The translations under genes and the position numbers were made by a program. The notes under the pieces were generated by a model, which was not told the DNA's origin, did no database searches, and saw only the letters and a list, made by a program, of their open reading frames with translations. DNA of 64,000 bases from Chroococcidiopsis thermalis PCC 7203 (GTDB lineage: Bacteria > Cyanobacteriota > Cyanobacteriia > Cyanobacteriales > Chroococcidiopsidaceae), in assembly GCF_000317125.1 (NCBI RefSeq), contig NC_019695.1:3088336-3152335 (forward strand). The letters are read 5' to 3'. How positions within the stretch are numbered: position 1 is the first letter of the stretch; the number at the start of each line of letters is the position of its first letter. Positions 58,652 to 64,000 of the stretch are shown one piece after another.

Positions 58652-60088
58652 ATGCCAGGAATTGGCAATAAAATCAAGTTTGGTACGGATGGTTGGCGCG
58701 GTATCATTGCTGATGAGTTTACATTTGAACGCTTAGCGTTAGTTGCACCGATCGCCGCTCAAGTTTTAGCACGAACGTACGGTAATACTACAGGTAGCAA
58801 TACGATTATTGTGGGCTACGATCGCCGCTTCATGTCAGAGGATTTTGCCCGTGCAACAGCCCAAGCCGTTACAGCGGTAGGGTTTGACGTACTTTTATCA
58901 GAAACTTATGCTCCCACTCCTGCTTTTAGTCTAGCGGCAAAACAGCACAACGCTCTGGGCGCTTTAGTCATTACTGCTAGCCACAACCCAGGTAGCTATT
59001 CAGGATTGAAAGTTAAAGGCGCTTTTGGCGGTTCTGTCCCGCCAGAGGTGACAAAGAATATTGAATCTTTATTAGATCGTCCATCCTCTACCAGTGCCAA
59101 TCCTGGGAAAATGACAACATTCAATCCTTGGTCTAGCTACTGCGACACTCTACGGGCAAAAGTCGATCTCGATCGCATTCGCTCGTATATTACTCAAGGT
59201 AAACTAACAGTCTTTGCTGATGTGATGCACGGTGCAGCCGCAGGGGGACTAGCACAGATATTAGAAGTACCAGTCAACGAACTTAACAGCGATCGCGATC
59301 CGTTATTTGGTGGCGGCGCGCCAGAACCATTACCAAAATACCTTTCCCGTTTATTTGAAACCATCCGTACCCATAGTGCTGAAAAAGGCAATTTGGCTGT
59401 AGGCTTAGTATTTGATGGCGATAGCGATCGGATTGCAGCTGTAGACGGACAAGGTAATTTTCTTAGTTCCCAAGTCCTGATTCCCATTTTGATCGAACAC
59501 TTAGCCGTAAATCGCGGTATGAAAGGCGAACTCGTCAAAACTGTCAGCGGTTCTGACTTAATGCCCCGCGTTGCAGCTTTACATCAGATCCCAGTTTCCG
59601 AAACTCCGGTGGGATACAAATATATTGCCGATCGCATGTTGGAAACCCAAGTTTTGCTTGGGGGTGAAGAGTCAGGCGGGATCGGTTATGGAACGCATAT
59701 TCCCGAACGAGATGCTTTACTTTCTGCCTTATATGTGCTAGAAGCAGTGACGCAATCTGGACTAGATTTAAGCGCCCTCTACCAGCAACTCCAGTCAAAA
59801 ACTAACTTTCACTCTGCCTACGATCGCATCGATCTACCCTTAGCAAGCATGGAAGTGCGATCGCGTCTCTTGGATCAGTTGCAAACTCAGCCCCTCAAAG
59901 AAATTGCTGGAAAAGCTGTAGTCAACTGTCAGACGATTGATGGCTACAAATTCCGCTTGGATGATGATAGCTGGCTGATGATTCGCTTTAGCGGCACTGA
60001 ACCTGTCTTGCGCTTATACTGCGAAGCATCAACAATTGAACAGGTGCATCAAACCCTCAATTGGGCAAAGGATTGGGCGGAAAGCTAG
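58652..60088 (+). CDS. phosphoglucomutase/phosphomannomutase family protein
   Basis: 478 residues of the alpha-D-phosphohexomutase superfamily. The phosphoserine Ser110 is in TASHNPGSYSG, the metal loop DGDSDR is in LVFDGDSDRIAAVDG, the sugar loop is GGEESGGIG and the phosphate loop is RFSGTEPVLRLY. Substrate could be glucose- or mannose-phosphate; the group is usually annotated as such in cyanobacteria, separate from glmM. It could provide sugar-phosphates for the polysaccharide locus, but the link is inferred. Confidence 0.93.
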   Translation: MPGIGNKIKFGTDGWRGIIADEFTFERLALVAPIAAQVLARTYGNTTGSNTIIVGYDRRFMSEDFARATAQAVTAVGFDVLLSETYAPTPAFSLAAKQHNALGALVITASHNPGSYSGLKVKGAFGGSVPPEVTKNIESLLDRPSSTSANPGKMTTFNPWSSYCDTLRAKVDLDRIRSYITQGKLTVFADVMHGAAAGGLAQILEVPVNELNSDRDPLFGGGAPEPLPKYLSRLFETIRTHSAEKGNLAVGLVFDGDSDRIAAVDGQGNFLSSQVLIPILIEHLAVNRGMKGELVKTVSGSDLMPRVAALHQIPVSETPVGYKYIADRMLETQVLLGGEESGGIGYGTHIPERDALLSALYVLEAVTQSGLDLSALYQQLQSKTNFHSAYDRIDLPLASMEVRSRLLDQLQTQPLKEIAGKAVVNCQTIDGYKFRLDDDSWLMIRFSGTEPVLRLYCEASTIEQVHQTLNWAKDWAES

Positions 60089-60158
60089 GGCAGGGGGACA
60101 AGGGGGATTTTAGATTGAATTTGAAATCTAATATCCAAAATTGATTCACCAGATACTC

Positions 60159-60177
60159 TTGACGGTTCGCCCGTCAA
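60159..60177. terminator. hairpin after the phosphohexomutase gene
   Basis: TTGACGG-TTCGC-CCGTCAA: a 7-bp stem with 5-base loop, followed by TTTAAAA. It lies 70 bases after the stop. The T-run is short, so termination is only plausible. Confidence 0.4.
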
Positions 60178-60212
60178 TTTAAAATTCCCTCGGTGGCTAT
60201 TCTCTACTTTCC

Positions 60213-60440
60213 ATGAAAGCGATCGCAGGATATTTCCGCAGTTTGTTCGATCGAAAATTTGTCTTTACGGGGTTGAAGACCGCTCTATTTGTAGGCACGA
60301 TCTTGTTTACGATTAATCATGGTGGAGCATTGCTGCGTGGAGACATGGATCGGGAACGCTGGATATCTGGAATGCTGACTTACCTCATGCCTTATTGCGT
60401 CAACGTCCACGGTCAGTACATAGCTCGCCGTAGACTATAG
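60213..60440 (+). CDS. nrtS: NrtS-like nitrate/nitrite transporter subunit
   Basis: 75 residues. It matches what I recall of the small NrtS family of nitrate-nitrite transporters: two membrane segments joined by FTINHGGALLRGDMDRERW and ending in a YLMPYCVNVHGQY-type helix. In Synechococcus two such proteins are needed together for transport; only one is visible here, so function may need a partner elsewhere. No NtcA box (GTA-N8-TAC) was found just upstream, which is surprising for a nitrogen gene. It precedes the ITPase gene by 14 bases, possibly co-transcribed. Confidence 0.7.
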   Translation: MKAIAGYFRSLFDRKFVFTGLKTALFVGTILFTINHGGALLRGDMDRERWISGMLTYLMPYCVNVHGQYIARRRL

Positions 60441-60454
60441 ACGGATACAAGTAA

Positions 60455-61057
60455 ATGAACTCAAAATCCGAAATCCAAAATCCAAAGTTTCTGGTTGTTG
60501 CGACTGGCAATCCAGGTAAGTTAAAGGAAATGCAAGCCTACCTGACCGATCTAGACTGGGAATTGACCCTCAAACCGTCAGATCTGGAAGTTGAGGAGAC
60601 AGGCAATACTTTTGTTGCCAACGCTTGCTTGAAAGCTTCTCAGGTAGCAAAAGCAACTGGACAATGGGCGATCGCTGACGATTCTGGTTTACAAGTCGAT
60701 GCTTTAGGTGGCGCTCCTGGGATTTACTCTGCCCGTTATGCTAAAACCGATGCAGAGCGGATCGAACGGGTTTTACAGGAACTAGGAGACGCGGCAAATA
60801 GACAGGCGCAATTTGTCTGCGCGATCGCGATCGCCCGTCCCGATGGCGCGATCGTCCTGCAAGCCGAAGGCATTTGTCGCGGTGAAATTTTGACTGCACC
60901 ACGGGGCATAGGAGGCTTTGGCTACGATCCGATTTTCTACGTTCCCGATCGGCAAATGTCATTTGCCGAAATGCCACCCCAACTGAAACACGAAATTAGC
61001 CATCGCGGACGAGCCTTTCAAGCCCTGATTCCCCAGTTGCAAGTGATGCATGGATAG
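60455..61057 (+). CDS. rdgB: non-canonical purine NTP pyrophosphatase (Ham1/RdgB)
   Basis: Hydrolyses ITP, dITP and XTP to keep them out of nucleic acids. 200 residues with the family start VVATGNPGKLKEMQ, EETGNTFVANACLKA, ADDSGLQVDALGGAPGIYSARY (given here by part) and the C-terminal GGFGYDPIFYVPD and HRGRAFQAL. The C-terminus ends in repeat sequence, after which tandem CACTAGT/TGATAAC units run to 61130. Confidence 0.95.
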   Translation: MNSKSEIQNPKFLVVATGNPGKLKEMQAYLTDLDWELTLKPSDLEVEETGNTFVANACLKASQVAKATGQWAIADDSGLQVDALGGAPGIYSARYAKTDAERIERVLQELGDAANRQAQFVCAIAIARPDGAIVLQAEGICRGEILTAPRGIGGFGYDPIFYVPDRQMSFAEMPPQLKHEISHRGRAFQALIPQLQVMHG

Positions 61058-61133
61058 TGACTAGCGGCTAGACTCAATTCTTGTCACTAGCCACTAGTTA
61101 CTAGTCACTGATAACTGATAACTGAGAACTAGC
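61058..61133. repeat. CTAGTCACT and TGATAAC tandem units
   Basis: Three CACTAG-type units and three TGATAACTGA-type units fill the convergent gap between rdgB and glnB. Confidence 0.7.
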
Positions 61134-61499
<366 letters not shown>

Positions 61500-61678
61500 T
61501 TATATTGGTGTGTTTTACTGCTGTGATTCACCAAAGGAAAATTATCTCTTAGTTTGAGTGCGATCGCACTGTTTGAATTACTGCGTAGATTGCCTCCATC
61601 CTGTTTTTCTACACTCGATCGATCCCAAATGCAATAGCTGGAACTTATTTGTAGTATCATCCTCTAGTGTGAAGTATC

Positions 61679-61692
61679 GTATTAATTAATAC
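61679..61692. promoter_or_regulatory. NtcA-type box upstream of glnB
   Basis: GTATTAATTAATAC is a perfect palindrome and an exact GTA-N8-TAC. On the minus strand, GATACT follows 20 bases downstream as a -10 element, the spacing of NtcA-activated promoters. glnB is a known NtcA target in cyanobacteria. The leader would be about 170 bases. GTA-N8-TAC alone is common by chance; position and spacing support this one. Confidence 0.65.
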
Positions 61693-61724
61693 ATTTTTTA
61701 GAAGAAGGCAGTCAGTGCGATCGC

Positions 61725-62267
61725 TTAACGATTGGATGTTAGAGGGCGAACCAGGAGAAATCCAGTACTAAATGCTGTCACGACTACGATTGAAACTGCG
61801 ATCGCCAATCCCCAGCCATTCATTCGAGTAGCGTCCGATGGGGAACGGTGATGGTGATTATCTGCTTCCACTTCTTCAACTGCTACAAATTCTGAAGCAT
61901 GTCCGCCGCCAGTTTTCATTGTCACACCGCCTTGGTGTCCGGCACGACCAGCCGGCGGGCGCTTTGGTTTAACTCGATCCTCTCGTTCGGGGCGATCGTT
62001 TTCTATTTGGTTCGCCACAGTCGTATCAACCACTTGTTGTAGATAGGAAACATGCTGTACGACTTTTTCAATTTCTTGGCGGAGGTGTTGATTTTGTCTG
62101 GCTAGCTGCTGATTTTGCGACTTGAGAGCGTCAATTATCTCCTGGGTAGCTTGCAACTCCAATGCCAATTCCCGATAGACCGAAAGTGGCACAGAGGGCA
62201 TATAGTGATGAGATGTTGGATGATGATGAGCAGAGCTGGAGCTAGATCGCATGGTTAGCGCCGTCAA
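61725..62267 (-). CDS. hypothetical coiled-coil protein with C-terminal membrane anchor
   Basis: 180 residues. A His/Ser-rich start (SSSSSAHHHPTSHHY) is followed by a coiled coil (about 30-85, with LKSQNQQLARQNQHLRQEIE) and a basic Pro/Arg linker (RVKPKRPPAGRAGHQGG). One helix near the C-terminus (GLAIAVSIVVVTAFSTGFLLV, about 153-173) would anchor it with the coiled coil in the cytosol. Like tail-anchored cyanobacterial proteins of unknown role. A second ATG (62252) is also possible. Confidence 0.65.
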   Translation of the reverse strand: MTALTMRSSSSSAHHHPTSHHYMPSVPLSVYRELALELQATQEIIDALKSQNQQLARQNQHLRQEIEKVVQHVSYLQQVVDTTVANQIENDRPEREDRVKPKRPPAGRAGHQGGVTMKTGGGHASEFVAVEEVEADNHHHRSPSDATRMNGWGLAIAVSIVVVTAFSTGFLLVRPLTSNR

Positions 62268-62344
62268 AAGAAATATTCGCCACCAGTTTAGCCAGATTTT
62301 GCTACTTTCACAGCTAAGTTGTAATATTTATCAGTTATTAGGAG

Positions 62345-63196
62345 TCAGGAGCCAGAAGTCAGGAGGGGAAAGAAATGCCCGACAGGTCCTTGTCCTTTGC
62401 CAATGTTGAGGGCGTGTTTCAAGGCTGTGGTAACGTATTCTTTCGCTTGCCGTACAGCAGTTAATGGCTCTTTCCCCAAAGCGAGATTGGCTGCGATCGC
62501 GGCGGCTAGGGTACAACCCGTACCGTGGGTATTTTTTGTATCGACTTGGGTTGTCGTTATTATCTCCAGGCGATCGCCATCAAACCAAACATCAACGCCG
62601 CGCACCTCTCCTAACATTCCTCCACCCTTGACTAACACAGCCTTTGCTCCCGTCCGGCGAAAAATGTCCTCAGCCGCAGCTTTCATGTCATCTAAGCTAT
62701 GAATTTCTTTCCCACTTAAGATCTGCGCTTCGTAGCGGTTAGGGGTGACTATGGTTGCTAGAGGGATGAGTTGCGATCGCAAGCTTGTTACTGCTGCATC
62801 ATCAATTAACTGCGCTCCCGTGCGCGACACCATCACGGGATCGACAACCAATTTATCTATACTTAAGCTCTCAACTTGCTGGGATACGGCTGTAATAATT
62901 TCCCGGTTGAGCAACATCCCAGTTTTTACACCTTGAACCCCGATATCCTCAACCACCGCTTGAATTTGAGCAACAACAGCAGCAGCAGGTAAAGCATCAA
63001 CTCGCGTAACATCCAAAGTATTTTGAGCCGTGATACAAGTAATCGCACTCGTACCGTGTACGCAATGGAAGGCGAAAGTTTTCAGATCTGCTTGAATTCC
63101 AGCCCCGCCGCCGCTATCCGATCCCGCAATTGTCATTGCGACTGGTACTGTCGCTGGTAGCGAGTTATGAGTATTGTGTAATTGGTCACTGGTCAC
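62345..63196 (-). CDS. thiD: hydroxymethylpyrimidine/phosphomethylpyrimidine kinase
   Basis: Two-step phosphorylation of HMP to HMP-PP in thiamine synthesis. 283 residues with AMTIAGSDSGGGAGIQADLKTF (given by part: IAGSDSGGGAGIQAD), VKTGMLLN, DPVMVSRTGAQLI, LVKGGG and the catalytic NTHGTGCTLAAAIA loop. The best start is a GTG at 63196 that lies inside the GGTCACT tandem repeat; no other start precedes the conserved core. There are only three bases between the crtW stop and this start. No THI-box riboswitch is seen. Confidence 0.92.
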   Translation of the reverse strand: MTSDQLHNTHNSLPATVPVAMTIAGSDSGGGAGIQADLKTFAFHCVHGTSAITCITAQNTLDVTRVDALPAAAVVAQIQAVVEDIGVQGVKTGMLLNREIITAVSQQVESLSIDKLVVDPVMVSRTGAQLIDDAAVTSLRSQLIPLATIVTPNRYEAQILSGKEIHSLDDMKAAAEDIFRRTGAKAVLVKGGGMLGEVRGVDVWFDGDRLEIITTTQVDTKNTHGTGCTLAAAIAANLALGKEPLTAVRQAKEYVTTALKHALNIGKGQGPVGHFFPLLTSGS

Positions 63197-63211
63197 TGGT
63201 CACTGGTCACT
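63184..63211. repeat. GGTCACT heptamer repeat spanning the crtW end and thiD start
   Basis: Four GGTCACT units (minus strand AGTGACC). On the minus strand they supply the last codons and stop of crtW and the GTG start and first codons of thiD. Confidence 0.9.
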
Positions 63212-64000
63212 GATAACTGATTCTTCTCTTTTCATCCTATAGACTTCTGGTAATTTCCACCAAGGAACTTGGGGATATTCGTGATGTTCTTCGTGATATC
63301 CAAAGTGGTAGCAAGCAAGAAACGACCAGAAAGACACTATGTGAGTTGATTGGGCGCGATGAATATTTTCGTAGCCTGCTCTTGGTTCTCTGTGAGTTAA
63401 GAACGTACCAAAGTAAAACAACTGTACCGAACTGAGAATTGCTGGTAACGCCCAAAATAAAATGAGGTGGGCTCTAGATATATTTAATAATACATTTGCG
63501 CTATGAAAAAGGAGTGTTAATCCAATGATTTGTCGCCAACTCCAATAGTTTCCAATAAAATATAAGTACCAGGCAAAAAAGTTTTTCTGCTTGCCGTTGT
63601 GAAAATCGGGATCGAGTTGACTGGCTGGATGTCGGTGATGCGCCCAGTGCTTTTGCAGCAATCGATTGTAAGGAAATAAAGCATATAAACTTACAGCGAC
63701 TCTACCAAACCAGCGATTTATTTGGAGATGATTTGGAGCGACTAGTCCATGCATGGCATCATGGGCTGTAATAAATAAGCCTGTATACAAAAATGTTTGC
63801 CAAACTATTGCTAATAGAATTCCCCAGATTCCCAGTTTTTCTAGTTGACTTGAGAGGAGAAAGCATAAACTAGCTATCCAAGTCACAATAATCGTTAAGG
63901 CAATTATAATCCCCTTATATGTATATGAATAACCAATATTCAATCGCGTTTCACTTTGGTTTAAAGCACTTTGTTGTAAAGGGTTCGGAATCGATGCAAC
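63200..64000 (-). CDS. crtW: beta-carotene ketolase CrtW (N-terminus beyond window)
   Basis: Membrane diiron enzyme that adds keto groups to beta-ionone rings (to echinenone, canthaxanthin). The three His motifs [18 protein letters not shown] and [18 protein letters not shown] are all present, with the CrtW-specific [12 protein letters not shown]. The frame stays open to the right edge without an ATG (a TTG at 63943 is internal), so its N-terminus probably lies beyond the window. The last few codons (SVISDQ) come from tandem repeat sequence. The visible length of 266 residues is close to the full family size of about 250-260. Confidence 0.93.
   Translation of the reverse strand, partial: VASIPNPLQQSALNQSETRLNIGYSYTYKGIIIALTIIVTWIASLCFLLSSQLEKLGIWGILLAIVWQTFLYTGLFITAHDAMHGLVAPNHLQINRWFGRVAVSLYALFPYNRLLQKHWAHHRHPASQLDPDFHNGKQKNFFAWYLYFIGNYWSWRQIIGLTLLFHSANVLLNISRAHLILFWALPAILSSVQLFYFGTFLTHREPRAGYENIHRAQSTHIVSFWSFLACYHFGYHEEHHEYPQVPWWKLPEVYRMKREESVISDQ

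Noticed and set aside
62268-62344. THI-box or other riboswitch near thiD
   Set aside because: The upstream side of thiD is crtW and the repeat; no thiamine aptamer sequence is recognisable, and this gap is downstream.
62345-62516. Separate 61-residue ORF at the thiD end
   Set aside because: Alternate-frame shadow of thiD.

Overview
The window is chromosomal DNA of a filamentous- or Chroococcidiopsis-type cyanobacterium. The HIP1 octamer GCGATCGC is scattered through almost every gene, short tandem repeats sit at gene borders, and several genes are cyanobacterial hallmarks: carboxysomal beta-carbonic anhydrase (ccaA), PII with the GlnB Ser49 loop, SufR, CrtW ketolase, NrtS and DUF1816/DUF1830 proteins. 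The genus is inference; no rRNA or tRNA gene is visible in the window.

Left part (1-16.4 kb) is mostly housekeeping: the C-terminal half of an RND exporter, a class III aminotransferase, recR, a PstS-like binding protein, era, a phosphofructokinase, an HD-GYP response regulator, a zinc-ribbon/coiled-coil protein, argC, eno, gloA and clpB. Between these genes lie short tandem repeats (TGTCCCC, TGCTCCC, GACTCCC, GGTCACT, ATCAGTT, CCAATTA types) and perfect palindromes of about 30 bp.

Middle part (16.9-34.5 kb) is an exopolysaccharide locus: a Wzz/GumC-like chain-length protein, a Wzy-like polymerase, three GT2 glycosyltransferases, a Wzx-like flippase, a GT39-like membrane glycosyltransferase, two secreted GH16 beta-glucanase-like enzymes (one with an added C-terminal carbohydrate-binding-like domain), two tandem GT4 glycosyltransferases and a WecG/TagA/CpsF transferase. 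An rRNA methyltransferase sits inside it. Long AT-rich gaps (26.2-26.7, 31.1-32.3 and 34.5-35.2 kb) precede the GH16 and WecG genes.

Right part (35.2-64 kb) returns to mixed core genes: a MarR regulator, ppa, panD, ccaA, a TrpD-like protein, a LysR regulator, ligA, a secreted glycerophosphodiesterase with an EF-hand-like loop, a dCache-PAS histidine kinase, mnmG, a GntR regulator, a HAD enzyme, a DUF1816-DUF1830-DUF1816 group, sufR, a GNAT, a LOG-family protein, a phosphohexomutase, nrtS, an ITPase, glnB, thiD and crtW, which runs off the right edge.

The most interesting signal is a pair of SufR-type operators (CAAC-N6-GTTG) 36 bp apart at 55004-55053, ahead of the DUF1816/DUF1830/DUF1816 group, with a third ahead of sufR itself, which lies next to that group and has no sufBCDS genes beside it. 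This suggests an iron-sulfur/iron-responsive module of unknown function. Other points of note are a dispersed palindrome translated in frame inside ligA, a tandem repeat that supplies the end of crtW and the start of thiD, a tandem repeat translated as the tail of a LysR regulator, and a palindrome type (TATCAA/TTGATA) shared upstream of both GH16 genes.
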